64,000 nt of DNA from Roseibium aquae (GTDB taxonomy: Bacteria > Pseudomonadota > Alphaproteobacteria > Rhizobiales > Stappiaceae). The translations under genes were made by a program, and so were the position numbers. Shown here one piece after another: positions 18,661 through 26,908 of the stretch. The DNA lies in the NCBI RefSeq assembly GCF_008711285.1, contig NZ_VXDC01000009.1, positions 1 to 64,000 on the forward strand. Direction: 5' to 3'. The notes beneath the pieces are model-generated. The model had not been told where the DNA came from and did no database searches. It was given only the letters and a program-made list of their open reading frames with translations. Each line of letters begins with the position of its first letter. Position 1 is the first letter of the stretch.

Positions 18661-18691
18661 GGAATACTAGTGTACAAGACTACTCAAACAA
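18661..18691 (-). promoter_or_regulatory. uxuA promoter with overlapping GntR-type operator
   Basis: On the - strand, TTGTTT (18686-18691) and TAGTAT (18664-18669) form -35 and -10 boxes with a 16-base spacer, 22 bases upstream of the uxuA start. The + strand sequence GGAATACTAGTGTACA (18661-18676) covers the -10 box. It shares the ATACTAGT core and flanking GG/TAC elements with the site at 16610-16625. Confidence 0.6.
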
Positions 18692-18813
18692 ACCCGAACC
18701 GCAAGAGGCTTCCCGTGCTACCGGATCGAATTGGCGTCCCGGCCAGCATGGCGTGAAGCGATATCCACAATTGTCATGCGCGGAACATCCCTTCGTTTCC
18801 GCGCCCGGTTCGG

Positions 18814-19581
18814 TCAAGCAAGAGCAACTGCGCGAATATTGACACGCTCCGTTTTGGCCGGGGTTGACGACCGGAGTTCAGCGTTCGGCGCATTCGCGAC
18901 AACACGGTCGGGCTGTTTCAGCATGTAGCCGATGTAGCGTGTGGATTCGATCGCGTCATAGCCAAGACGCATCCGCAGTTTCTTGCGCAGTTTCGAGATG
19001 TGGCTTTCAACGACACACTCATCGACCCCTTCGTTCATCACGCCATAGACCGCATTGAAAATCTGGGACTTTGTCACCCGGCGCCCCTTATTCTTGACCA
19101 GATACTCTAGAATGCGGCGTTCGCGGCGCGGCAGTTCCATGACCTCTTTGAAAACGATCGGATCACGTCCGTCGAAAAAAACCTCGATATCGCCCGAGGC
19201 CACCCCCTTGTCGTCCTGGGAGACCCGGCGGCGGTAGACACCGACCCGCGCGAGGATCTCACGAACGTGAACCGGCTTGCGCAAAACGTCGTCCGCACCC
19301 GCTGCAAACATCTGAAGCGTTGTCTCCAGACAGGACCGGTCGTCGAGGGCGAAGACCGGTGCATCCGGGCATCGGGTCTTGATCTGAGTGGGAAACGCGG
19401 GCCGGTACGGCGAAACGCCGAGCAAGAACCCTTCCACCGCTTGCAGGTCCGCGGGCGATGCGATTTCAAGCCAATCGACCAGTTCCGCAGGTTTCAGTTC
19501 CAGCGCGGCGTATCCCTCGCGTTCGAACGCGGAGGCGTATCCCGCGGTTACAATCTCTCGATCATCAACAATCACAAACAT
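18814..19581 (-). CDS. ftcR: Flagellar response-regulator-like transcription factor FtcR/Rem
   Basis: A 255-residue OmpR-type protein that activates flagellar genes in rhizobia and Brucella. The N-terminal receiver-like domain (about 1-115) starts MFVIVDDREIVTAGYASAFE and ends with GADDVLRKPVHVREILARV. It lacks a clear phospho-acceptor aspartate at the end of the third strand (VEGFLLG instead of a D-containing motif), as usual for this family. The C-terminal winged helix contains LPRRERRILEYLVKNKGRRV, ESHISKLRKKLR and ESTRYIGYML, nearly the Rem consensus. A C-terminal tail of about 27 residues follows. GGGGGG 8 bases before the ATG is a strong ribosome site. It stands alone, after a 672-base gap, next to flagellar genes. 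Confidence 0.93.
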   Translation of the reverse strand: MFVIVDDREIVTAGYASAFEREGYAALELKPAELVDWLEIASPADLQAVEGFLLGVSPYRPAFPTQIKTRCPDAPVFALDDRSCLETTLQMFAAGADDVLRKPVHVREILARVGVYRRRVSQDDKGVASGDIEVFFDGRDPIVFKEVMELPRRERRILEYLVKNKGRRVTKSQIFNAVYGVMNEGVDECVVESHISKLRKKLRMRLGYDAIESTRYIGYMLKQPDRVVANAPNAELRSSTPAKTERVNIRAVALA

Positions 19582-20253
19582 CTAGAAGCCCCCCTTGGCT
19601 TAATCGACATAAAATAGGTATTTCCCGGAGGCCTTCAGGGTCAACAATGGAAAAGTAAACAAAAGGGAAATTCAATCGTATAGTGGACATAAGACTTAAA
19701 CGAAAAACGCAATTCAAAAGAAGAGTTAGACAATTTGATCTAAGATCAGAATAAATTTTATTTAAAAACTGAAATTCTAAAATTCGAAAACCAAGCTTTA
19801 CATATGACAAGGGTGTTACACCAAGACTCAACGACTGCCAAGCCCGGATTTCCGCCATAGAACCGGGGCCCCAATCCCGGCCTTCGGAACGGCGGGAGCC
19901 GATACTCCCTAAACCTGATTGTCCGGATTTTATGCAAGTGGCATCGCTGTGCCACAGAGATACGGACCGCGGTTCGCGACAAAGTCGAGCTTTTTCCAAG
20001 TAAAACTTTACAAAGGTGAAGCTGCCGCCCGGCTAGGTCAGCCGCAGTGACGGAATGGTCCGGATAAGAGTTAAGATCAACGACGCATTTGCATGCATCC
20101 GGGTGCCCTGATGCGTCCGCCGTCGCTTCTGCGCCACCATTTTGAAGAGCTGGACCGCCCACGGCTCCGGCGGAACCGGACTGAAGACAAGGCTCGATGC
20201 GGCGAATTAAGAGGATCAGGCGCGGAAAATCACAGGGCGGCCGGACGAACCGA
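19582..20253. other. Long AT-rich intergenic region upstream of ftcR
   Basis: No convincing gene was found in these 672 bases. The part from about 19600 to 19800 is strongly AT-rich compared with the flanks, as expected for a regulated promoter of ftcR. A perfect palindrome TGATCT-A-AGATCA lies at 19736-19748, next to a run of A/T bases. The remainder, 19800-20253, is GC-rich like coding DNA but has stops in all frames and no family resemblance. It may also contain the 3' end and terminator of the fliI operon, although no U-tract hairpin was found. Confidence 0.5.
19736..19748. promoter_or_regulatory. Palindrome in the ftcR upstream region
   Basis: TGATCT-A-AGATCA is a perfect 6-1-6 inverted repeat about 155 bases upstream of the ftcR start codon, inside the AT-rich segment. 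It could be a regulator-binding site. No bound factor can be named from the sequence. Confidence 0.3.
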
Positions 20254-21606
20254 TTATCGTCCGCCGGCGGCAAGCGCCGTGGCCAGGTCCGCAAACGGAT
20301 CGCCATGGCTGCGCGCGTTCGGGGTCTGGCGCAGCGCTTCGTAGACCCGCGGCACGAGCTCGCAGGCCTTGTCCAGCATGTCATCTGTCCCCGTCTGGAA
20401 GCCGCCCATCATGCGCAGATCCCGGGTTTCCTCGTATCGGGAAATCAGCCCCCGCAACCGCAGCACGAGCTCCCGCTGATCTTTGTCCCACACCCGCTGC
20501 GCCAGCCGGGAGGTCGAGCGGAGGAGATCGACGGGAGGATAACGGCCCGCTTCGGCAATGGACCGGTCGAGAACGATATGCCCATCGAGCAGTCCCCGCA
20601 GCGAATCCGCGACCGGATCGTTGTGGTCGTCGCCATCGACCAGAACCGAAACAATCCCGGTGATGGTCCCCTCGCCTTGCGCGCCGGGACCCGCCCGTTC
20701 CACAAGCTTGGCCAGATCGCTGAAAACACTGGGCGTATAGCCCCGGGCAACCGGCGGCTCACCGGCAGCCAAAGCGACATCCCGCGCCGCATGCGCGAAA
20801 CGGGTTGCCGAATCCAGGATCAACAGGACTTTTTCACCCTGCGCGCGAAAGTATTCCGCAACGCTCATCGCTGTTTTTGGCGCCAGCCGCCGGATCATGG
20901 GGCTTTCGTCCCCGGTCGCGGCAATCACGACGCTGCGCTGAAGCGCGTCCTTGAGAATATCGTCGACAAACTCGCGAACTTCCCGGCCCCGCTCGCCGAC
21001 CAGCCCCACCACGACGGTGTCGAAATCGCCAAAGCCCGCCAGCATACCCAGCAAGGTCGATTTGCCGACCCCGGACCCGGCGAAAACGCCGATTCTCTGC
21101 CCCATGCAGATCGGCGTGAACAGATCGATCGCCCGCACGCCGGTCGACACCCCCTCGCCCACTTTCTGCCGGTCCATCGGGTGCGGAGGGTCACGATCCA
21201 GCAGGAAAGCCGCGGGCCCCATTTCCAGGGGGCCAAGTCCATCAATCGGCTTTCCGAGCGCGTTCAGGACCCGGCCGCGCCAGGAGGGATCCGGATGGAT
21301 CGCAAGGCCGCCCATCCGGCTCGCGCGCGTTCCAATGCCGATATCCGCAGTCTGCTCAAAGGGTTTGACGACGACCTCCGCCTCGTCCAGCCGGATGATT
21401 TCGCCGCGCCTGCGCCTGCCGTCACGGCCCGGAACCTCGATCAGGTCGCCCAGGCAAACCGATCTGGACAGGCCCGAGATCCGGACGGCATCGCGCGACA
21501 CATGCGTGACACGCCCGCTCACCTTCACCGGTCCCATCTCAGCGTTCAATGAGGCAAGGACGGCGGCCCGCCGGTCAAGTGGCGTCAAGACTGCGTTTTG
21601 CGGCAT
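20254..21606 (-). CDS. fliI: Flagellum-specific ATPase FliI
   Basis: A 450-residue cytoplasmic ATPase that drives export of flagellar proteins. It is F1-beta-like: an N-terminal beta barrel at about 20-95, Walker A GSGVGKST at 177-184, the VVVGLVGERGREVREF segment typical of FliI/type III ATPases, Walker B VLLILDSATRF, and AAGEPPVARGYTPSVFS. The start ATG at 21606 has AGGA 6 bases upstream; it overlaps the preceding gene by 32 bases, and an ATG at 21537 would remove the overlap. It is the last gene of the flgF operon. The place next to flgF matches the Sinorhizobium order, but the flgBC-fliE-flgG block that follows there is absent. Confidence 0.96.
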   Translation of the reverse strand: MPQNAVLTPLDRRAAVLASLNAEMGPVKVSGRVTHVSRDAVRISGLSRSVCLGDLIEVPGRDGRRRRGEIIRLDEAEVVVKPFEQTADIGIGTRASRMGGLAIHPDPSWRGRVLNALGKPIDGLGPLEMGPAAFLLDRDPPHPMDRQKVGEGVSTGVRAIDLFTPICMGQRIGVFAGSGVGKSTLLGMLAGFGDFDTVVVGLVGERGREVREFVDDILKDALQRSVVIAATGDESPMIRRLAPKTAMSVAEYFRAQGEKVLLILDSATRFAHAARDVALAAGEPPVARGYTPSVFSDLAKLVERAGPGAQGEGTITGIVSVLVDGDDHNDPVADSLRGLLDGHIVLDRSIAEAGRYPPVDLLRSTSRLAQRVWDKDQRELVLRLRGLISRYEETRDLRMMGGFQTGTDDMLDKACELVPRVYEALRQTPNARSHGDPFADLATALAAGGR

Positions 21607-22375
21607 GGCGATCCTGCAAGGTCTTCAAAACTTCAATCGGCAAATGGTTGGCACTGTGCGCGGCGATGGCCGATACTTTCTCCGCATCGCTCACCTCGGG
21701 CTTGGCGTCGGCGTTTTCAGCCCCTGTCGCGTTGACACCGCGCTCGACCTCAAGCTCAGGCTTGGGCACCGGACCAGCATGTCCGGGGTCTGCAACGCGC
21801 AGGCCGGAGGCGGTTCCAGCTTCGGTGCCAGGCTTCAAATCGAACAATTTCATGAGATCCAGCGGCTGGGAGGGACCGTCCACTGTCGCGGCGGCGGTCT
21901 TTTCACCCAGAAAGGGCGCAAAGCCCGGGGCATGGCCGGATGCGGGACCGGATGCGGCTGTATCGGCAGGCCGCGACCCCCGATGTTCCGACCCTGCCCC
22001 GCTTGCCCCTGAACCGGGCGGCGGCCCGGCAGGCTCGTCCACCGGCTGTTTCACATCAACGGACGCCAAAAAGTGGTTTGCCATCATGGCGGCGCCCAAA
22101 CCCACCGGTCCTCCCAGCAAAAACCCGTATAGGGCCCGCCCCGCCTGGCGCGCATCCTCGGAAATTCCATCGTTCGTCGCCGAGCGGTAAAGATCGCCGA
22201 CGACCGGTATATGCTGAAGAGGATTGAAGATATCCAGAACGGCGGCAAAGCCGCCTTCAGAGCCGTCCGCCTGCGGCGCGGGACCACTTTGCCTGCTAAT
22301 CAGCAACGGCCGGTCCGGGGAGACCTGGAGCAAGGCTGGCGTGCCGGGACGTGCCGCCACCGGATCAACGCTCAT
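21575..22375 (-). CDS. Uncharacterised protein between flgF and fliI
   Basis: A 266-residue protein of unknown function. The first part holds a well-ordered stretch, FNPLQHIPVVGDLYRSATND then ARQAGRALYGFLLGGPVGLG with a glycine/alanine-rich, possibly membrane-associating helix, at about residues 50-105. The middle (about 110-205) is low-complexity, rich in Pro, Gly and Ala, and probably disordered. The end (SANHLPIEVLKTLQDRHAAK) is a short helix. An ATG at 22375 overlaps the flgF stop (TGATG), and a GTG one codon earlier is also possible. It overlaps the fliI start by 32 bases, so it is surely co-expressed with flagellar genes. A structural or export-linked flagellar role is likely, but it matches no named flagellar protein that I recognise. 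Confidence 0.75.
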   Translation of the reverse strand: MSVDPVAARPGTPALLQVSPDRPLLISRQSGPAPQADGSEGGFAAVLDIFNPLQHIPVVGDLYRSATNDGISEDARQAGRALYGFLLGGPVGLGAAMMANHFLASVDVKQPVDEPAGPPPGSGASGAGSEHRGSRPADTAASGPASGHAPGFAPFLGEKTAAATVDGPSQPLDLMKLFDLKPGTEAGTASGLRVADPGHAGPVPKPELEVERGVNATGAENADAKPEVSDAEKVSAIAAHSANHLPIEVLKTLQDRHAAKRSLDAT

Positions 22376-23103
22376 CACGATGTCTTTCCGAGTTCGCGGA
22401 TCGTGCGCTGCTGCGTCTCGTCGCTCTGGGTGATCATCTTTGTCGCCCCTTCGAAGGACCGGGTGATCATGATCATCTTGGTCATTTCCCGGATCGGATT
22501 GATGTTCGCACCCTCCACATAACCCTGGCGAACCGCATTCACATCGAACACCTGAACCGGGATGGCCGGGAGGTCAGAGACTACAGCCGAATTTTCACGC
22601 CGCCTCAGCTGGGCGCCCTCGGGCAGAAGGAACAGACCAATCGCGCCAATCGGGTCTTCCCCCTGCTGGATCACATCCCCATTGGGCGATATCACCGGCG
22701 GGCCACCGTTGGGGTCCAGCTGGACCGGCAAGCCGCCGGCGTCCAGGATTTCATCGCCGCCGACCGTTCGCAGCACACCCTCGGCATCCATCTGCAACCG
22801 GCCATCGCGGGTGTAGGCGATCTCGTTGCCCATACGGACAGCGAAGAAGGCTTCGCCCTCCACCGCGATATCCAGCGGATTGTCGGTCTTGTTGAGACTG
22901 CCGGTCTGGCGGGAAATATACACCTCGCCTCCGGTCGCGTAGCTGACCTTGTCCGCGCCCGCTTTCGACAGGATCTCGGCAAACTTCACCTCATCGGCCC
23001 GGTAGCCCGCGGTGTTCATGTTCGCCACGTTCCGCGACACGGTTTCGAGCCGGTTCGACAACGCCACCTGAGCGGACAACGCCACATAAAGAGCGGATTG
23101 CAT
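22375..23103 (-). CDS. flgF: Flagellar basal-body rod protein FlgF
   Basis: A 242-residue proximal/distal rod component, exported by the flagellar type III system. The N-terminus MQSALYVALSAQVALSNRLE with RNVANMNTAGYRAD is the conserved rod/hook helix and ANMNTAGYR motif. The FlgF-type middle carries GEAFFAVRMGNEIAYTRDG, and the C-terminal helix INPIREMTKMIMITRSFEGA is the expected partner helix. Length and pattern match rhizobial FlgF. It starts 3 bases after the DUF1217 stop and is followed by the unknown gene and fliI, all in one operon on the - strand. Confidence 0.94.
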   Translation of the reverse strand: MQSALYVALSAQVALSNRLETVSRNVANMNTAGYRADEVKFAEILSKAGADKVSYATGGEVYISRQTGSLNKTDNPLDIAVEGEAFFAVRMGNEIAYTRDGRLQMDAEGVLRTVGGDEILDAGGLPVQLDPNGGPPVISPNGDVIQQGEDPIGAIGLFLLPEGAQLRRRENSAVVSDLPAIPVQVFDVNAVRQGYVEGANINPIREMTKMIMITRSFEGATKMITQSDETQQRTIRELGKTS

Positions 23104-23106
23104 GGG

Positions 23107-23892
23107 CTATCGTCCTCCCAGTTTCAGGTTCTGGAGGCTGGAGAGCAGGTTCTGGTCGAGCCCGAGCGGCGCGCCGCCCCCGATCAGCATACTTGGAATG
23201 GACGCCGCTGCCGGCCCGCCATTTTGAAGGTCATACAGGGCGGTGAAGCGCTGAAGGAACCTGTCCAGTTTTTCGGGGTCCTTGAAGTCCTCGAAATCGA
23301 TCCGCTCGGATATGAAATCCGCCTGCCGGTCGATATCGGTCGCGGCGAATTCCTTGCCCACGCCAAGCGCGACATAGACGGTCTCGGCCAAGGCGCGATC
23401 GGCAAGGATTTCAAAGGCGTTCTGGATGTCAGGTGCCTTTCGGGCAAAGTACAAGGCCAGCCGGACGCCTTCATTCTTGCTGCCCTCGTTCTCTTCAAGG
23501 GTCTGGCGCATGTACATGTCGACGACAGGCTGCTTCGCCTTCTGGAAAATCGTCGTGACCTCTCCGTTGCGGGCAAAGTTGAACGTTTCCGCGAAAGCCT
23601 TGTAGCGTTCATCCGTCAACTTGTTGGCGAACGAATCCGAACGGTCGATCCCTTCTTCCAGCACTTTCCGGATGAACGCCTTGGCGTAGATCATATCCTC
23701 AAGGCCATGGGCCTTCATGGCGTAGCGATAAATGCGCTCATCCGCCATGAAGTCGTCAATACTCTTAATGTTTTCAATATTTTCAAGATAGTAAGCGCTC
23801 TGGCGCTCGACCGTCGGATCCGACGCGATGGTCTTGAGCGAACGGTCCATGTTTGTGGTCACCAACTGGTACTGGGCAAGTGTGCCGATCAT
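23107..23892 (-). CDS. DUF1217 family protein, flagellar-linked
   Basis: A 261-residue, mostly helical protein beginning MIGTLAQYQLVTTNMDRSLK. It contains YYLENIENIKSIDDFMADER and AKAFIRKVLEEGIDRSDSFA, which identify the DUF1217 family found in alphaproteobacterial flagellar loci. In Sinorhizobium a member of this family lies between motA and flgF, the same place as here. Its molecular role is not established; export or basal-body assembly is a reasonable guess. The frame stays open to 24060, but that extension lacks family resemblance and would cover the motA promoter. The start at 23892 has an AAAGGCGG element upstream. It begins a four-gene - strand operon, divergent from motA. Confidence 0.85.
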   Translation of the reverse strand: MIGTLAQYQLVTTNMDRSLKTIASDPTVERQSAYYLENIENIKSIDDFMADERIYRYAMKAHGLEDMIYAKAFIRKVLEEGIDRSDSFANKLTDERYKAFAETFNFARNGEVTTIFQKAKQPVVDMYMRQTLEENEGSKNEGVRLALYFARKAPDIQNAFEILADRALAETVYVALGVGKEFAATDIDRQADFISERIDFEDFKDPEKLDRFLQRFTALYDLQNGGPAAASIPSMLIGGGAPLGLDQNLLSSLQNLKLGGR

Positions 23893-24071
23893 GACAGGCC
23901 GCCTTTCACCGAACGTGTTGCGTTGGGCCTGATCCTTGGGGGCAGAGCTTACGCCAGGCTGACCCGCGCCGGCACCAAGCGGCTGGATGAGTTGCGACAG
24001 CTTCGGGCAAGGAAGCGCACCTAGGGTCAGGTCAACCACACGAAATGAAGCAATCTGCATGGAGTTGCTCT

Positions 24072-24968
24072 GTGACTGTCATTATCGGGCTCGTAATCGC
24101 ATTTGCTTCCCTGATCGGCGGTTTTGCCGCGATGGGGGGCAAGGTCATGGTGCTTTGGCAACCCTGGGAAGTGTTGATCATCTGCGGCGTTGCCATCGGC
24201 GCCTACGTGGTTGCCAATCCGCTCAAGACCATCAAGGACAGCGTGACCGCGACGAGCGATGCGCTGCGAAACGCGGTCCCGGCCAAGCGCGACTATCTCG
24301 ACGTGCTCGCCCTTCTTTACGGCCTGATGCGCGAACTGAGATCAAAAGGCCGCAACCAGGTGGAACCTCATATCGAGGATCCGAACAGTTCCGCGATTTT
24401 CCAGAACTTTCCCAAGGTCCTTCGCAACGCGAGCCTGACCACCTTCGTGTGCGACTATTTCCGCCTGATCATCGTCGGCAATGCCCGTGCGCATGAGATC
24501 GAGGCGCTGATGGACGAGGAACTTCACACGATCCACCGCGATCAGATGAAGCCCTATCACGCCATGACGATCCTCGCCGAATCCTTGCCCGCCATTGGCA
24601 TTGTGGCCGCGGTTCTCGGGGTCATCAAGGCGATGGGTGCCATCGATCAGTCTCCGCAGATCCTCGGCTCGCTCATCGGCGCGGCTCTGGTCGGCACGTT
24701 TCTCGGCATCTTCCTGTCCTATGCGCTGGTGTCGCCCATCGCCAACAAGATCAAGTCGGTGCGGGAGAGCCGTCTGCGCCCCTACATCGTCGTCAAGCAA
24801 ACGTTGCTGGCCTTCATGAACGGCGCGGACCCCCAGATCGCGCTCGAACATGGCCGCAAGACGATTTCCGACAGCTCCCGCCCGACCATTGATGAAGTGG
24901 AAAACGAGACAATGGCCGCAGCCAGTGGCGGGGCCGACAATATCCAAGACCTTCAGGGAGCCGCCTAG
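24072..24968 (+). CDS. motA: Flagellar motor stator protein MotA
   Basis: A 298-residue inner-membrane protein that, with MotB, forms the proton channel driving rotation. Four transmembrane helices are present. Helix 1 is VIIGLVIAFASLIGGFAAMG, and helices 3 and 4 are in PAIGIVAAVLGVIKAMGA and ALVGTFLGIFLSYALVSPI. The cytoplasmic loop between helices 2 and 3 holds the charged segment that contacts FliG. The start is a GTG at 24072 with GGAG 7 bases upstream. The ATG at 24045 would add nine residues with no counterpart in MotA. motB is not downstream; fliM follows after 3 bases, as in Sinorhizobium. Confidence 0.95.
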   Translation: MTVIIGLVIAFASLIGGFAAMGGKVMVLWQPWEVLIICGVAIGAYVVANPLKTIKDSVTATSDALRNAVPAKRDYLDVLALLYGLMRELRSKGRNQVEPHIEDPNSSAIFQNFPKVLRNASLTTFVCDYFRLIIVGNARAHEIEALMDEELHTIHRDQMKPYHAMTILAESLPAIGIVAAVLGVIKAMGAIDQSPQILGSLIGAALVGTFLGIFLSYALVSPIANKIKSVRESRLRPYIVVKQTLLAFMNGADPQIALEHGRKTISDSSRPTIDEVENETMAAASGGADNIQDLQGAA

Positions 24969-24971
24969 TCC

Positions 24972-25922
24972 ATGATCGAGGCCGCAACTTTTACCGGATC
25001 CAGCAGCGAACGGGCGATGATCACGGATCGCCTCCTCGATGCCGCAGGCATCTCCGTGGACCGCCTGCCCATGCTGCCAGTGGTCTTCGACCGCATGGCC
25101 CGCGTGATGGCCGATTCCATGCGCCAAAAATCCGCATCCCCCTCTTACATCTCGGTCAGCATGATCGAGAACAGCCGGATCGGCGACGTCCTGGATGAAT
25201 TCGAAGCGAATGCGCTTGTCGCCGTCGTCTATTCACCGGAATGGGATTCGCGTGTTCTGGTCGGCTTCGACCGCGACTTCATCTTTACCCTGGTGGAGGT
25301 CCTGTTCGGCGCCGATGGAACCGAGCCCCCCATCGACGAGGAACGCTCCTTTTCCAACATCGAAACCCGCATCGCCCGGAACGTCTTCGAGGTCGCCGTC
25401 CAGGCACTGCAGGAATCCTTCGATTCCATTGCGGAAACGACGCTCAAGATCGAGCGGATCGAAACACGCATGGACTTTGCCGTCATCGGCCGGCGGAACA
25501 ATCCGGCGGTTGTCTCGCGCCTGCTTCTTCAGGCGATCGGCCGGGGCGGCGAAGTCTTCGTCGTCATGCCGCATTCCACGCTGAACCCGCTACGGCAGAA
25601 ACTGTCGCAGGTGCTTTCGGGCGAAATGTCCGGCCGGGACAAGCAATGGACCCAGCATTTCCATAATGAAATCCAGAAAACCGAAGTCCGCCTGGAAGCC
25701 ATTCTGGAGGAACGCGAACTGACGCTTGGCGATGTCGCCAATCTCCAGGTCGGCCAAGTGATCGAGCTTCAAGCGACAGCGCGCACGCCCGTCACACTAG
25801 CCTGCAACGCCCAACCCATCTTCACCTGCCAGCTCGGACAGCTGGACGGCTCCTACACGCTTCAGGTCGAGGACCTCATTCATGAAGAGAAGGATTTGAT
25901 CGATGATCTCCGCTCTCGTTGA
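24972..25922 (+). CDS. fliM: Flagellar motor switch protein FliM
   Basis: A 316-residue C-ring protein that binds FliG and transmits the CheY signal. The middle CheC-like domain covers about residues 40-220, and the C-terminal FliN-like (SpoA) domain about 235-310, with VANLQVGQVIELQATARTPV and TCQLGQLDGSYTLQVEDLI. The N-terminus (MIEAATFTGSSSERAMITDR) lacks the short LSQxEID-type CheY-binding peptide seen in many bacteria, as is common in rhizobial FliM. GGGAG lies upstream of the ATG. The end overlaps the DUF6468 gene by 20 bases. It sits in a + strand operon from motA to the gene after flhB. Confidence 0.93.
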   Translation: MIEAATFTGSSSERAMITDRLLDAAGISVDRLPMLPVVFDRMARVMADSMRQKSASPSYISVSMIENSRIGDVLDEFEANALVAVVYSPEWDSRVLVGFDRDFIFTLVEVLFGADGTEPPIDEERSFSNIETRIARNVFEVAVQALQESFDSIAETTLKIERIETRMDFAVIGRRNNPAVVSRLLLQAIGRGGEVFVVMPHSTLNPLRQKLSQVLSGEMSGRDKQWTQHFHNEIQKTEVRLEAILEERELTLGDVANLQVGQVIELQATARTPVTLACNAQPIFTCQLGQLDGSYTLQVEDLIHEEKDLIDDLRSR

Positions 25923-26469
25923 CGGACTGCTTTTGATCGCGCTGGTCGCCACCACCTACAAGATGGTCGCGATGTATCGCGAACTGAAACGGCTCGGCGC
26001 CTACCACGATGATTACCAGCGCATTTTCGATCAAACGGCAATCGCGCTCGATGGGATCGAAGTCTCCATCCAGGAACTGAATGTCAAAGGATCCCAGGTG
26101 CTGAACGCTCTCGGGTCGCGCATGAACGATGCCCGCGACCTGATCGGCGAAATCGATGCCATCACCCGGGAAGCCAAGCGCCAACAGGCCGTTCTGAAGG
26201 CCGAACTCAGAGAATTGAGCAAGGCCACCGCCTTGCACGCGAAAGCGCTGTCCAGATGCGGCGATGCGGATCTCGGTCCGTTCGCCAGCCAGGCTCCGGC
26301 GGATCTCATGCCGGCCGGCGCCACTCTCACCAACCAGGAACCCGGCGGGGACACGCCGCTGGACCGTCCGGCGTTCCGAAAAGCGCGGGACACCCGCGTT
26401 CACAGGCTCGACAACACCTATCCCAGCCCTTTCCGCTCCGTGAACCTGAGTTCAAAGGATAAAATCTGA
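25903..26469 (+). CDS. Flagellar-locus protein with N-terminal membrane helix (DUF6468-like)
   Basis: A 188-residue protein. One hydrophobic helix (ALVDGLLLIALVATTYKMVA) is at the N-terminus, followed by a long helical, probably coiled-coil segment at about 30-125 (DDYQRIFDQTAIALDGIEVS, AKRQQAVLKAELRELSKATA). A polar, likely disordered tail rich in Pro and Ala ends the protein. It resembles proteins annotated DUF6468 next to fliM/fliN in alphaproteobacteria; I recall this from context and have not tested it. It overlaps fliM by 20 bases and shares a base with fliN (TGATG), so translation is coupled to C-ring genes. It may help stator or C-ring assembly at the membrane. Confidence 0.72.
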   Translation: MISALVDGLLLIALVATTYKMVAMYRELKRLGAYHDDYQRIFDQTAIALDGIEVSIQELNVKGSQVLNALGSRMNDARDLIGEIDAITREAKRQQAVLKAELRELSKATALHAKALSRCGDADLGPFASQAPADLMPAGATLTNQEPGGDTPLDRPAFRKARDTRVHRLDNTYPSPFRSVNLSSKDKI

Positions 26470-26870
26470 TGTCTGACCAACAAATCGATTACGTGACCGT
26501 CGATCCCTCGGCGAAAGCCAAGCCGGCCGATGCCAGCAGCTTCGCGAAAGTTGAAGACCCCAACGGTGCCGCAGGCAAGAAAGGCGGCGGCCTCATGGGC
26601 GACGAACGCAATCTCGACACCATCCTCGGGATTCCCGTGAACATCCAGGTCGTGCTTGGATCGGCAACCATGCTGGTATCCAACCTTTTGAAGCTCGGCC
26701 GCGGCGCCGTCATTCCGCTGAACCACCGTGTCGGCGAACCCATCGATATCGTCGTGAACGGTCGGGTCATCGCCCGCGGCGAGGTCGTCGTCGTGGAGGA
26801 CGACAACTCCCGCTTTGGCGTTTCCCTCACCGAAATCATCAGCGCCCAGACCGGGACAGTCGACGCGTGA
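26469..26870 (+). CDS. fliN: Flagellar motor switch protein FliN
   Basis: A 133-residue C-ring protein. The C-terminal SpoA domain spans about residues 50-125 and shows the typical ILGIPVNIQVVLGSATMLVS, LLKLGRGAVIPLNHRVGEPI and VNGRVIARGEVVVVEDDNSR segments. The first 45 residues are polar and glycine-rich, probably flexible. It shares one base with the gene before and is followed by fliG after 38 bases, matching the fliM-fliN-fliG order in rhizobia. Confidence 0.96.
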   Translation: MSDQQIDYVTVDPSAKAKPADASSFAKVEDPNGAAGKKGGGLMGDERNLDTILGIPVNIQVVLGSATMLVSNLLKLGRGAVIPLNHRVGEPIDIVVNGRVIARGEVVVVEDDNSRFGVSLTEIISAQTGTVDA

Positions 26871-26908
26871 CCCCGATGGGTGTGATCTGAAATCAGCGGA
26901 AAGCAAAA

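Noticed and set aside
23893..24060. N-terminal extension of the DUF1217 protein
   Set aside because: The frame is open, but the extra 56 residues have no resemblance to the family and would overlap the motA ribosome site region.
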